Assembly (NCBI RefSeq): GCF_019890615.1
Contig: NZ_JAINVZ010000006.1
Span: 240,475 to 304,474, forward strand
Direction of reading: 5' to 3'
From: Streptantibioticus parmotrematis
Lineage (GTDB): Bacteria; Actinomycetota; Actinomycetes; Streptomycetales; Streptomycetaceae
Length of the DNA stretch: 64,000 nucleotides
Shown here: in pieces, positions 55,198 through 63,843 of the stretch
Position numbering within the stretch: position 1 is the stretch's first letter
Layout: the number at the start of each line of letters is the position of its first letter
Notes under the pieces: generated by a model
The model's input: the letters and a program-made list of their open reading frames with translations, nothing else
Database searches by the model: none
What the model was told of the DNA's origin: nothing
Position numbers and translations under genes: made by a program

Positions 55198-55688
55198 AGG
55201 ACGCCCACTGCTCCTCCTGCGGCACCGCCTTCCCGCCCGACGCGGCCTGGCCCAGAACCTGTCCGTCCTGCGCCGCCACCACGTACCGCAACCCGCTGCC
55301 CGTCGCCGTCGCCCTCCAGCCGGTGACCGACGGCGACACCACGGGCCTGCTCGTCATCCGCCGCACCATCGAACCCGCCTACGGCACCCTCGCGCTGCCC
55401 GGCGGGTTCATGGAGGTGGGGGAGACCTGGCAGCAGGCGGTGGTCCGCGAAATGCGGGAGGAGACCCGAGTGGTCGCGGACGCGGAACGGGTGCGGCTCG
55501 CCGACGTGATGACCGACCTCACCGGCCGCCTCCTCGTCTTCGGCCTGCTTCCGCCCCGCGCCATCGCCACCCTGCCTCCGTCGCGGCCCACGAACGAGAC
55601 CGAAGGCTGGCAACTCCTCACCGAACCGGCCGAGTTGGGCTTCCCCCTGCACACCCGCGCCACCGCCCACTGGTTCGCGACACGCTGA
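55194..55688 (+). CDS. NUDIX hydrolase with N-terminal zinc ribbon
   Basis: A 164-residue protein. A short zinc ribbon, 'CSSCGTAF...TCPSC' (two CxxC pairs in the first 30 residues), is followed by a NUDIX domain with the box G(FMEVG)E 'TWQQAVV' 'REMREET'. Only the final box glycine is changed to Arg. Zinc-ribbon NUDIX enzymes include NADH pyrophosphatase, so the substrate may be a dinucleotide. I prefer GTG 55194, which overlaps the upstream stop as at the other junctions. ATG 55140 would add 18 residues and overlap the PurA-like gene by 58 nt. Confidence 0.85.
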   Translation: MKDAHCSSCGTAFPPDAAWPRTCPSCAATTYRNPLPVAVALQPVTDGDTTGLLVIRRTIEPAYGTLALPGGFMEVGETWQQAVVREMREETRVVADAERVRLADVMTDLTGRLLVFGLLPPRAIATLPPSRPTNETEGWQLLTEPAELGFPLHTRATAHWFATR

Positions 55689-55694
55689 GCACCC

Positions 55695-58040
55695 CTACGA
55701 CTCCACGCCGCGCACCCGCACCGGGAATCCCACCTCCTGCTCGCCCTCCCGTTCCACGACCACCGCGCCGTCGTGCCACCGCGTCGCGAACCGCGCCGTC
55801 ACCGGTTCCTGCCAGCCGTCGCCCGCGTCGTCGATCAGCACCCCGCCACCGGTCCGCCCCACGGCGGGCGCCCACACCTCCAGCTCCACCGCGCTGTCCG
55901 CGCCCGCCACCGGCAGCACCGCCCCCGCGCGCGCCAGCACCACGATCCGCTCCAACGGCGCGTCCAGCAGCACCTGCCCGGGCCCCTCGTACGCGACGCC
56001 CGTCACCGTGTCGTACCAGCGCCCACGCGGCAGCCGCACCGCCCGCCGGGTCGCCCCCTGCTCCAGCACCGGCGCCACCAGCAGCGCGTCCCCGAGCAGG
56101 AACGCGTCACCCACCCCGCGCAACGCCCGGTCCCGGGGATCGTGCCACCACAGCGGCCGCGCATAGGGCGCGCCGGTGCGGTGTGCGACGTGCGCCAGCG
56201 TGTAGAGGTACGGCCGCAGCCTCTCCCGCTCGGCCAGCGCCGCCCGCGCGCACTCCAGCGCCCGCTCCCCGAACTCCCACGGCTCCCGCGGCCCCGCTCC
56301 GATCGCCGAATGCGTGCGGAAGAACGGCAGGTACGCCGCCAACTGGAGCCACCGTACGTACAGTTCCGGCGACGGCAGCGCGCTGAAGCCGCCCACGTCC
56401 GGCCCCGAGTACGGCACTCCGCACAACCCGAGCCCCAGCACCAGCGACAGCGATGCCCGCAGCCCCGGCCAGCCGGTCGCGACGTCACCCGACCACGTAC
56501 CGCCGTACCGCTGCATCCCCGCCCAGCCCGCACGCGAGAACAGGAACGGCCGCTGCTCGGGCCGCAGTTCGCGCAATGCCTCGAACCCGGCGCGGGCCAT
56601 CGCCAGCCCGTAGACGTTGTGCGCCTCGCGGTGGTCGCCACCGCGCCCCTCCATGGCATGCCGCGCCGACCTCGGAAGCGACGGATCACCGAACGCCGCG
56701 AACGACGTCGGCTCGTTCATGTCGTGCCACACCCCGGCGAAGCCGCGCTCGAGCCGCTCCGCGTACCACCCGCCCCACCACCGGCGCACCCGGGGATCGG
56801 TGAAGTCCGGGAAGACCGCCTCACCCGGCCACACCACCCCCCGCACCACCCGCCCCCGCGCGTCCCGCACGAACGCGTCCGCCGCCGTGCCGCTGTCGTA
56901 CGCGGCGAGCCCCGGCTCCGCCTTCACCGCCGGATCGACGATCGACACCAGCCGTGTGCCGTGCTCGCCCAACTCCCTTGCCAGACCCGGCAGATCGGGG
57001 AAGGCCCGCTCGTCCACCGTGAACACCCGATGGCCTTCGAGGTGGTCGATGTCCAGGTGCACCGCGGACAGCGGCAACCCGCGCTCCCGGTAGCCCGCGA
57101 CGACCCTGCGCACCTCCCGTTCGCTGCCGAAACCCCACCGGGCGTGCTGGTACCCCAGCGCCCAGCGCGGTGGCAGCGCGGGCCGCCCGGTCAGCGCCGT
57201 CCAGGTCCGCAGCACCCGCCCCGGCGGGCCCGTCATCACCCAGTAGCGCAACGGCCCGCCCTCGAACCGCACTTCGCACCCGCCCGGCCGGTCGTGCCCG
57301 GAGCCCGCGCCCTCCACGCCCGCGGACAACGTGACCCGGCCGTCCCAGGTGTTGTCGTGGAAGACCAGATGGCACCCGGCGTCCGCCACCACCAACTGCA
57401 CCGGCATCGTCACGTACAGCGGATCGTCGCCCGGCCCGAACGCGCCACCCGGATCGGTGTTCCACAGCCGGTACGCACCCTGCGGCAGCCGGGGCCCGGC
57501 GGCCCGCCCGCCCAGACCGAAGACCTCCGCGTCGGCCGGCGTGCGCGACCGCTGCACCCAGCGGGCCGGGCCCGGCGGCGCGTCCCACCAGCGCGGCGGC
57601 GACTCCGCCCGCAGCAACACCCCGCCCGGCGTGCGGAACTCCACCCCGCCGTGCCGCGAGACCACCACCGTGATCCGCTCCGACACCACCCGCCAGCCGT
57701 CCGTCTTGAGGTCCGGCTCCAGCACCGCCCGCTCGTCCGCCTCAGGACAACCGCCCGCCAGCGCGTACGACGGCTCGGGCTCCGCGCCGTCCCACCCACA
57801 GAACACCGCACCGCCCATCGCCACCCGGATCCGCAACGCCGACCGCGCGAACCGCACCACCCCACCACCCGGCGCGGGCTCGGCCCCCAGCGCCACCCCG
57901 GGCACCCGCGCCCGCTCGGCACCGCGCCGCGGCAGGTCCCGCCCGTCCGTCCGGTACCGCCGCCACCCCGCCCACAGCGCCCGCCAGCCGCCCGCCGACC
58001 CCACGAACCGCATCTGACGCGCCAGGTCCCGCGTATCCAT
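55695..58040 (-). CDS. GH31 alpha-glucosidase family protein
   Basis: A 781-residue GH31 glycosidase. The N-terminal beta-sandwich domain is followed by the (beta/alpha)8 core, with 'ALGYQHARWGFGSEREVRRVVAGYRERGLPLSAVHLDIDHLEG', the nucleophile Asp in 'GVWHDMNEPTSF', 'FLFSRAGWAGMQRYGGTWSGDVATGW' carrying the acid/base Asp, and 'PYSGPDVGGF'. The usual substrates are terminal alpha-glucosides. No signal peptide is evident, so it is probably cytosolic and acts on imported sugars. The ATG at 58040 is used; a GTG three codons upstream is possible. It converges with the NUDIX gene, 6 nt between stops. Confidence 0.9.
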   Translation of the reverse strand: MDTRDLARQMRFVGSAGGWRALWAGWRRYRTDGRDLPRRGAERARVPGVALGAEPAPGGGVVRFARSALRIRVAMGGAVFCGWDGAEPEPSYALAGGCPEADERAVLEPDLKTDGWRVVSERITVVVSRHGGVEFRTPGGVLLRAESPPRWWDAPPGPARWVQRSRTPADAEVFGLGGRAAGPRLPQGAYRLWNTDPGGAFGPGDDPLYVTMPVQLVVADAGCHLVFHDNTWDGRVTLSAGVEGAGSGHDRPGGCEVRFEGGPLRYWVMTGPPGRVLRTWTALTGRPALPPRWALGYQHARWGFGSEREVRRVVAGYRERGLPLSAVHLDIDHLEGHRVFTVDERAFPDLPGLARELGEHGTRLVSIVDPAVKAEPGLAAYDSGTAADAFVRDARGRVVRGVVWPGEAVFPDFTDPRVRRWWGGWYAERLERGFAGVWHDMNEPTSFAAFGDPSLPRSARHAMEGRGGDHREAHNVYGLAMARAGFEALRELRPEQRPFLFSRAGWAGMQRYGGTWSGDVATGWPGLRASLSLVLGLGLCGVPYSGPDVGGFSALPSPELYVRWLQLAAYLPFFRTHSAIGAGPREPWEFGERALECARAALAERERLRPYLYTLAHVAHRTGAPYARPLWWHDPRDRALRGVGDAFLLGDALLVAPVLEQGATRRAVRLPRGRWYDTVTGVAYEGPGQVLLDAPLERIVVLARAGAVLPVAGADSAVELEVWAPAVGRTGGGVLIDDAGDGWQEPVTARFATRWHDGAVVVEREGEQEVGFPVRVRGVES

Positions 58041-58256
58041 GCCGCCCACCCTTCCACCGGTACCGCACGGCCCGCCGCGCGTTCAGCCGCTGTTCACCCG
58101 CGCCGCCCGGCACGACCCGCGCCACCGGGCCGGGCAGCCCTGGCGCTGCGGACGATCACGTGGCATCGTCCTGCCCATCCGCGCCCGAGGACATTCCGCC
58201 CGAGCGTGGCCCAACGCACACCATGCGTCACGCAGCGTCACCCCGGGAGTCGTCGT

Positions 58257-60287
58257 ATGAGCAGCGCACCGCCGTCCAGCCAGGCCCCGCAGCCCCTGTG
58301 GAGCCCGGACCCGGACCGCATCGCCCGCACTCAGCTCACCCGCTTCCAGACCTGGGCGGCCGACGCCCACGCAGCCCCGGCCGGCGACCCCGCCGACCCG
58401 CTCGCCTCCTACCGGTCGCTGCACTCCTGGTCGGTCCGCGAGCCCGAGGCGTTCTGGACCGCGGTCACCGAGTGGACCGGCGTGCGCTTCTCCACCCCGT
58501 ACGAACGCGTCCTCGCCGACGCCTCCATGCCCGGCGCCCAGTGGTTCCCCGGCGCCACCCTCAACTACGCCGAACACGCCCTGCGCACCGCCGACGACCC
58601 GGCCCGCGCCGACGGCCCCGCCCTGCTCTCCCTCGACGAACGCCACGAGATCCACGAGACCAGCTGGCGCGAACTCCGCCGTCAGGTCGCCTCCCTCGCC
58701 GCCCACCTGCGCGAACTCGGCGTCACCCCCGGCGACCGCGTCAGCGCTTACGTGCCCAACGTCCCGCAGGCCGTCGTCGCGCTGCTGGCCACCGCCGCGG
58801 TCGGCGGCGTGTGGACCTCCTGCGCCCCGGACTTCGGCGCCCGCGGCGTCCTCGACCGCTTCCAGCAGGTCGAACCCGTCGTGCTCTTCGCCGTCGACGG
58901 CTACCGCTACGGCGGCAAGGAGCACCACCGCTCGGACGTCGTCGCCGAACTGCGCCGCGAACTGCCCACCGTCCGCTCGGTCGTCCACATCCCGCTGCTC
59001 GGCACCGCCGCACCCGACGGCACCCTGGACTGGGACGAACTGGTGTCCGGTGATGCCGAACCCTCGTACGAGCAGGTGCCGTTCGACCACCCGCTGTGGG
59101 TGCTGTACTCCTCCGGCACCACCGGACTGCCCAAGGCCATCGTGCAGTCCCAGGGCGGCATCCTCGTCGAACACCTCAAGCAGGTCAGCCTCCACCTCGA
59201 CCTCGGCCCCGAGGACCGCTTCTTCTGGTACACCTCCACCGGCTGGATGATGTGGAACTTCCTCGTCGCCGGTCTGCTCGGCGGCACCACGATCGTCCTG
59301 TACGACGGCAGCCCCGGCTTTCCCGACACCGGCGCCCAGTGGAGCGTCGCCGAACGCACCGGCACCACCGTCTTCGGCACCTCCGCCGCGTACGTGATGG
59401 CCTGCCGCAAGGCCGGCGTCGAACCCGGTCGCGACCACGACCTGTCCGCCGTGCGCTGCGTCGCCACCACCGGCTCCCCGCTGCCGCCGGACGGCTTCCG
59501 CTGGGTCCACGACCACGTCAAGGCAGATCTCTGGCTCGCCTCCGTCAGCGGCGGCACCGACGTGTGCAGCTGCTTCGCCGGAGGCATCCCCACCCTGCCC
59601 GTGTACATCGGCGAGCTGCAGGGCCCCTGCCTCGGCACCGACCTCCAGGCGTGGGACGCGGGCGGCAAGCCGGTCGTCGACGAGGTCGGCGAACTCGTCG
59701 TCACCGCGCCCCTGCCCTCCATGCCGATCCGCTTCTGGAACGACCCCGACGGCGTGCGCTACCGCGAGAGCTACTTCGAGATGTTCCCCGGCGTCTGGCG
59801 GCACGGCGACTGGATCACCCTCACCTCACGCGGCACCGTGATCATCCACGGCCGCTCCGATTCCACCCTCAACCGGCAGGGCGTCCGGATGGGCTCCGCC
59901 GACATCTACGAGGTCGTCGAACGGCTCCCGGAAATCCGCGAATCCCTGGTCATCGGCGTCGAACAGCCCGACGGCGGCTACTGGATGCCGCTGTTCGTCC
60001 GCCTCGCCGACGACGCCACGCTCGACGACGCGCTGCGCGACAAGGTCAAGGCCGCCATCAAGGCCGAGCTGTCGCCCCGGCACGTCCCCGACGAGATCAT
60101 CGAGGTCCCCGGCGTCCCGCACACCCTCACCGGCAAGCGCATCGAGGTCCCCGTCAAGCGCCTGCTCCAGGGCACCCCGCTGGACAAGGCCGTCAACCCC
60201 GGCTCGGTGGACGACATCGGACTGCTGCGGTTCTACGAGGAGCTGGCGACGCGGCGCACCCTGCGGGGGAGCGGCACGGAGGGCTAG
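58257..60287 (+). CDS. Acetoacetyl-CoA synthetase
   Basis: A 676-residue ANL-family acyl-CoA synthetase. The AMP-binding motif 'LYSSGTTGLPKAIVQSQGG', 'STGWMMWNFLVAGLLGGTTIVLYDGSP', 'SGGTDVCSCFAGG', the adenylation 'WRHGDWITLTSRGTVIIHGRSDSTLNRQGVRMGSADIYEVVE' hinge and 'PHTLTGKRIEVPVKRL' with the C-terminal catalytic Lys identify acetoacetate-CoA ligase. It converts acetoacetate, ATP and CoA to acetoacetyl-CoA. 3-Hydroxybutyrate dehydrogenase at 10086-10889 could supply acetoacetate. The ATG at 58257 has a GGGAG site. It is divergent from the GH31 gene. Confidence 0.95.
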   Translation: MSSAPPSSQAPQPLWSPDPDRIARTQLTRFQTWAADAHAAPAGDPADPLASYRSLHSWSVREPEAFWTAVTEWTGVRFSTPYERVLADASMPGAQWFPGATLNYAEHALRTADDPARADGPALLSLDERHEIHETSWRELRRQVASLAAHLRELGVTPGDRVSAYVPNVPQAVVALLATAAVGGVWTSCAPDFGARGVLDRFQQVEPVVLFAVDGYRYGGKEHHRSDVVAELRRELPTVRSVVHIPLLGTAAPDGTLDWDELVSGDAEPSYEQVPFDHPLWVLYSSGTTGLPKAIVQSQGGILVEHLKQVSLHLDLGPEDRFFWYTSTGWMMWNFLVAGLLGGTTIVLYDGSPGFPDTGAQWSVAERTGTTVFGTSAAYVMACRKAGVEPGRDHDLSAVRCVATTGSPLPPDGFRWVHDHVKADLWLASVSGGTDVCSCFAGGIPTLPVYIGELQGPCLGTDLQAWDAGGKPVVDEVGELVVTAPLPSMPIRFWNDPDGVRYRESYFEMFPGVWRHGDWITLTSRGTVIIHGRSDSTLNRQGVRMGSADIYEVVERLPEIRESLVIGVEQPDGGYWMPLFVRLADDATLDDALRDKVKAAIKAELSPRHVPDEIIEVPGVPHTLTGKRIEVPVKRLLQGTPLDKAVNPGSVDDIGLLRFYEELATRRTLRGSGTEG

Positions 60288-60404
60288 CGGCGACCGGGGC
60301 CGCGCGACGGGAGCCCGGTGCCGAGCGCGTGACGGGGCCCGGCGCCGACGGGCGGTCACGTTGTCAGTGGTGACGGTTACGGTGAGTGAGCAGTGGTCGA
60401 AGGG

Positions 60405-60464
60405 GCCTCACGCCCTCGCGTGAGGCGCCTCGGCCCTGCCGTCCACGGCGACGAGCCGTGGACG
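60405..60464. terminator. Two consecutive hairpins after acetoacetyl-CoA synthetase
   Basis: A 9-bp stem GCCTCACGC (arms 60405-60413 and 60418-60426) is followed by a perfect 10-bp stem CGTCCACGGC (60440-60449 and 60455-60464, loop GACGA). They lie more than 100 nt after the stop and just upstream of the next gene, so one could also act in its 5' leader. Confidence 0.65.
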
Positions 60465-60520
60465 CGGGCAGTCACGTGCTCACGCACGCACTCACGCACT
60501 CACGCACTCAGGGGGAAGCC

Positions 60521-61441
60521 ATGACACACCACACCTCGGACCCCACGGGGCAGCGCCGGTCCCGGCCGCGGCGGCGCCCACCGGACCGCAGGGGCCGCGA
60601 CGCCACCGCCCGGCGCGCCCTGCGCCGCGAGATCCCCAGCACCCTCGGCCTGCTGGCCGACCCGGACCGCTTCGCGGCGATGCGCGCCTACACCACGTTC
60701 GCCTTCGACGACCACGGCGACTACCTGCGCCAGACCCAGCACGTGCTGCGCTCCCTCGCCGCGGGCGGCACCCACGTCGCCGTCGCCCTCTTCGAACCCC
60801 GCGAGTACGCGGACTACTGCGCCGCCACCGAACAGGACCCCGACGCCCCCGCCTCCCGCACCCGCTACGTCGCCGAAGTCGCGGCCGGCCGGGCCACCGT
60901 CGCCTACCGGGGCCAGCCCGTCGAACGCCTCGCCGCCGAACTCGCCACCGCCGCCGACCGCCACGCCACCTGGGAACGCGCCACCGAGGCACTCGCCGCC
61001 CACGGCGACCCCGGCCCCGCCTTCGACCGCGCCTCCCTCGCACTGACCCACCTGCTGGAATCCGTCGGCGCAGGCACGCACCACATGGTGTGCAGCGTCC
61101 CGCTGGACGGCGTCCCGCTCGTCGCCGTGCTCCACGCCGACTGCGACGACGACGGCACCGTGCACCTGGCCGAGGCCGACGCGATGGTGCTGTGCACCCT
61201 GCTCGCCGCCGGACTGACCACCGGCAGTCCCGGCGGCCTGGTCCTGCGCACCGGACGCGGCACACCCGACGCACCCGACCGGGTCAGAGGCTGGACCCTG
61301 CGCGACGGCTGGCTGCGCCCCCTCACCGAGGCCCAGGTCTTCAACGCCTACTGCACCGACGCGGAAACCGGAGAGCCGGTGCCACCGGAACCGGGGGTGA
61401 GCTACCACGCCGGTACGTTCATCCCACCGCCCGAGGAGTAA
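60521..61441 (+). CDS. Hypothetical protein
   Basis: A 306-residue soluble protein with an Arg-rich N-terminus. 'FAAMRAYTTFAFDDHGDYLRQTQHVLRSLAAGGTHVAVALFEPREYADYCAATEQDP' forms a helical opening. The middle includes 'HHMVCSVPLDGVPLVAVLHADCDDDGTVHLAEADAMVLCTLLAAGL', and 'DRVRGWTLRDGWLRPLTEAQVFNAYCTDAETGEPVPPEPGVSYHAGT' ends it. I recall no family name and see no catalytic motif. The start is ATG 60521, with a GGGGGAA site. A short array of CTCACGCA units (about 60479-60510) precedes it. It is convergent with ptsI. Confidence 0.6.
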   Translation: MTHHTSDPTGQRRSRPRRRPPDRRGRDATARRALRREIPSTLGLLADPDRFAAMRAYTTFAFDDHGDYLRQTQHVLRSLAAGGTHVAVALFEPREYADYCAATEQDPDAPASRTRYVAEVAAGRATVAYRGQPVERLAAELATAADRHATWERATEALAAHGDPGPAFDRASLALTHLLESVGAGTHHMVCSVPLDGVPLVAVLHADCDDDGTVHLAEADAMVLCTLLAAGLTTGSPGGLVLRTGRGTPDAPDRVRGWTLRDGWLRPLTEAQVFNAYCTDAETGEPVPPEPGVSYHAGTFIPPPEE

Positions 61442-61486
61442 CCCCGCCGGGGCCCGGGCAACCGACCCCGCACGGTGAACGCATGC

Positions 61487-61523
61487 GGAAGGGCGCCCCG
61501 CCGCACCGACGGAACGCCCTTCC
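61487..61523. terminator. Convergent hairpin terminator, unknown gene / ptsI
   Basis: A 9-bp stem GGAAGGGCG (61487-61495) pairs with 61515-61523 across a GC-rich loop, between the two converging stops. Confidence 0.75.
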
Positions 61524-61547
61524 ACAAGCCTTGACGCGCGCGCCCGG

Positions 61548-63218
61548 CTACTCGCCCGACAGCACCGCCTGCGCCGCACGCCGCGCCTCGTCGGCCGTGT
61601 CGGTCGCCCGGGCGGCGGCTGCCGCCCGCTCGCACTGCGCCAGCGTGTACTTCGCCAACGTCGCGCGCACGTACGGAATGGACGCCGCGCCCATCGACAG
61701 GCTCGTCACACCGAGGCCCGTCAGCACACACGCCAGCAACGGATCGGAGGCCGCCTCACCGCACACACCACAGCTCTTGCCCTCGGCCCGCGCCGCCTCC
61801 GCGGAGGACGCCACCAGGTCGAGCAGCGCAGGCTGCCACGGGTCCTGCAACCGCGACACCGCGCCGACCTGACGATCCGCCGCGAAGGTGTACTGCGCCA
61901 GGTCATTGGTGCCCAGGGACAGGAACTCGACCTCCTGGAGGATCGACCGCGCCCGCAGGGCAGCCGACGGGATCTCCACCATGGCGCCGAACTTCGCGTG
62001 CAGACCCGCCTCCCGGCACGCGTCGGCGAACGCCTTCGCGTCGGTCCGGTCGGCCACCATCGGGGCCATGACCTCCAGATAGACCGGTAGCCCCTCGGCG
62101 GCCGTGGCCAGCGCCCGCAGCTGCGACCGCAGCACGTCCGGGTGGTCCAGCAGGCTGCGCAGACCCCGCACGCCCAGCGCGGGGTTCGGCTCGTCCGCGG
62201 GCGTCAGGAAGTCCAGCGGCTTGTCGGCGCCCGCGTCCAGCACGCGCACCACGACCCGCCCCTCGGGGAACGCCTCCAGCACCGCGCGATAGGCCGCGAC
62301 CTGCTTCTCCTGCGACGGCGCGTTACGGCTGTCGTCCAGGAAGAGGAACTCGGTGCGGAACAGGCCCACGCCCTCGGCACCGGCCTCCAGCGCGGCCGGC
62401 ACGTCCGCGGGACCGCCCACGTTCGCCAGCAGCGGCACCTTGTGACCGTCCGACGTGGCACCGGGACCCGACGCCGCAGCCAGCGCGGCCCTGCGCTCGG
62501 CCGCGTCCCGCTCCAGTGCCTCACGCTTGTCGGCGTCCGGGTCGACAAAGACCTCCCCGGTGCTGCCGTCCACCGCGACGACGACGCCCTCGGCCAGTTC
62601 GACCGCGCCCGGCAGCGCGACCACGGCGGGCACCCCCATCGCCCGGGCGAGGATCGCGCTGTGGCTGGTCGGGCCGCCCTCCTCGGTGACGAACCCCAGC
62701 ACCAGCGACGGGTCGAGCAACGCGGTGTCCGCGGGCGCCAGGTCCCGGGCGATCAGCACGTACGGCTCGTCGCTGTCAGGCACACCCGGCATCGGCACGC
62801 CCAGCAGCCGGGCCACGATGCGGTTGCGCACGTCGTCCAGGTCCGCGACCCGCCCCGCCAGGTACTCCCCGGCCCCGGCCAGCAGCGCCCGGTACGAGGC
62901 GAAGGCGTCGTACACCGCCCGCTCGGCCGTGCTGCCCACCGCGATCCGGCGCTCGACGTCCGCCAGCAGCTCCGGGTCCTGCGCCATGAGCGCCTGCGCC
63001 TCGAGCACCGCCTGCGCCTCGCCGCCGGCCAGGTTCCCCCGGGCGACCAGGTCGGCGGCCACCGCCTCGACCGCCTGACGTGCCCGCCCCTGCTCGCGGG
63101 ACGCCTCGTCCTTCGGGATCTGCTTGGCCGGCGGTTCCAGGACCGCGGTGCCCATGTGCCGTACCTCGCCGATCGCCACACCGTGGCTCACGCCGACGCC
63201 TCGCAGCGTTGTCTCCAT
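61548..63218 (-). CDS. ptsI: Phosphoenolpyruvate-protein phosphotransferase, enzyme I
   Basis: A 556-residue PTS enzyme I. The N-terminal domain contains the phosphorylated His186 in 'EEGGPTSHSAILARAMGVPAVV'. The PEP-binding barrel has 'EGVGLFRTEFLFLD', 'VRVLDAGADKPLDFL', 'MVEIPSAALRA', 'EFLSLGTNDLAQYTFAADR' and 'SCGVCGEAASDP'. It takes phosphate from PEP and passes it to HPr. The ATG at 63218 has a GGAGACGGTGAG leader. It lies 70 nt downstream of crr on the same strand, an operon arrangement. The general PTS here can also serve DhaM. Confidence 0.97.
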   Translation of the reverse strand: METTLRGVGVSHGVAIGEVRHMGTAVLEPPAKQIPKDEASREQGRARQAVEAVAADLVARGNLAGGEAQAVLEAQALMAQDPELLADVERRIAVGSTAERAVYDAFASYRALLAGAGEYLAGRVADLDDVRNRIVARLLGVPMPGVPDSDEPYVLIARDLAPADTALLDPSLVLGFVTEEGGPTSHSAILARAMGVPAVVALPGAVELAEGVVVAVDGSTGEVFVDPDADKREALERDAAERRAALAAASGPGATSDGHKVPLLANVGGPADVPAALEAGAEGVGLFRTEFLFLDDSRNAPSQEKQVAAYRAVLEAFPEGRVVVRVLDAGADKPLDFLTPADEPNPALGVRGLRSLLDHPDVLRSQLRALATAAEGLPVYLEVMAPMVADRTDAKAFADACREAGLHAKFGAMVEIPSAALRARSILQEVEFLSLGTNDLAQYTFAADRQVGAVSRLQDPWQPALLDLVASSAEAARAEGKSCGVCGEAASDPLLACVLTGLGVTSLSMGAASIPYVRATLAKYTLAQCERAAAAARATDTADEARRAAQAVLSGE

Positions 63219-63288
63219 CTCACCGTCTCCGCTCGGTGCGGCGGCATCCGCCGCGTCTGTCCTCACCGTGAGCGCGTCACCGCGCGCG

Positions 63289-63738
63289 TCAGCTCCAGCT
63301 GAAGAGCTGGTCACCGGGCTTGACGTCGCCGTCCTCCACCACCGCGCCGAGCGCGTCGGCGGTCGCCTCGAGCGCCACCACCGGGCACACCGGCGACTTG
63401 CCGGCCTCTTCCACGGCCGCGGGGTTCCACCGCACGACCGGCTGACCGCGGCGCACCGTGTCGCCCTTGGCCACCAGCAGCTCGAAGCCCTCGCCGGCCA
63501 GCTGAACGGTGTCGATGCCCAGGTGGGTCAGGACACCGTGTCCCTCCGCGTCCACCACCACGAAAGCGTGCGGGTGCAGGGAGACGACGATCCCGTCCAC
63601 CGGCGACACGGCCGTAGACGGCTCCCGGACCGGATCGATGGCGGTACCGGGTCCCACCATCGCACCCGAGAACACCGGGTCGGGCACGGCGGCGAGCCCG
63701 ATGGCACGACCGGCCAGAGGGGTCGTCACAGACGTCAT
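63289..63738 (-). CDS. crr: PTS glucose-type EIIA component (EIIA-Crr)
   Basis: A 149-residue soluble EIIA of the glucose family: 'PVDGIVVSLHPHAFVVVDAEGHGVLTHLGIDTVQLAGEGFELLVAKGDTVRRGQPV' holds the phosphorylated His72. It accepts phosphate from HPr and passes it to a membrane EIIB/EIIC. In S. coelicolor crr-ptsI is controlled by DasR with N-acetylglucosamine use. The start is ATG 63738, with an AGGAGG site seven nucleotides upstream. A dre-like operator lies about 90 nt upstream. Confidence 0.95.
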   Translation of the reverse strand: MTSVTTPLAGRAIGLAAVPDPVFSGAMVGPGTAIDPVREPSTAVSPVDGIVVSLHPHAFVVVDAEGHGVLTHLGIDTVQLAGEGFELLVAKGDTVRRGQPVVRWNPAAVEEAGKSPVCPVVALEATADALGAVVEDGDVKPGDQLFSWS

Positions 63739-63827
63739 GGGAAGCCTCCTAGAGGGGGAGTTCACCGGGCGCCGACCCGCTCCGATCCGGACGGCGATAC
63801 CCGCTAGAGCAGCGTAAGTCATCCGGC

Positions 63828-63843
63828 ACCGGTTTAGACCACT
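63828..63843 (-). promoter_or_regulatory. DasR-type dre operator upstream of crr-ptsI
   Basis: On the minus strand AGTGGTCTAAACCGGT, matching the DasR dre consensus (AGTGGTCTAGACCACT) at 13 of 16 positions. A candidate -10 TACGCT lies at 63811-63816 on the minus strand, so the operator covers the -35 region. DasR repression of crr-ptsI is known in S. coelicolor. The rest of 63739-64000 shows no gene; a divergent gene may begin past the window end. Confidence 0.8.

Noticed and set aside
55773..58256. An 800-codon N-terminal extension of acetoacetyl-CoA synthetase
   Set aside because: It runs antisense through the GH31 gene, and the family begins at ATG 58257 with a ribosome-binding site.
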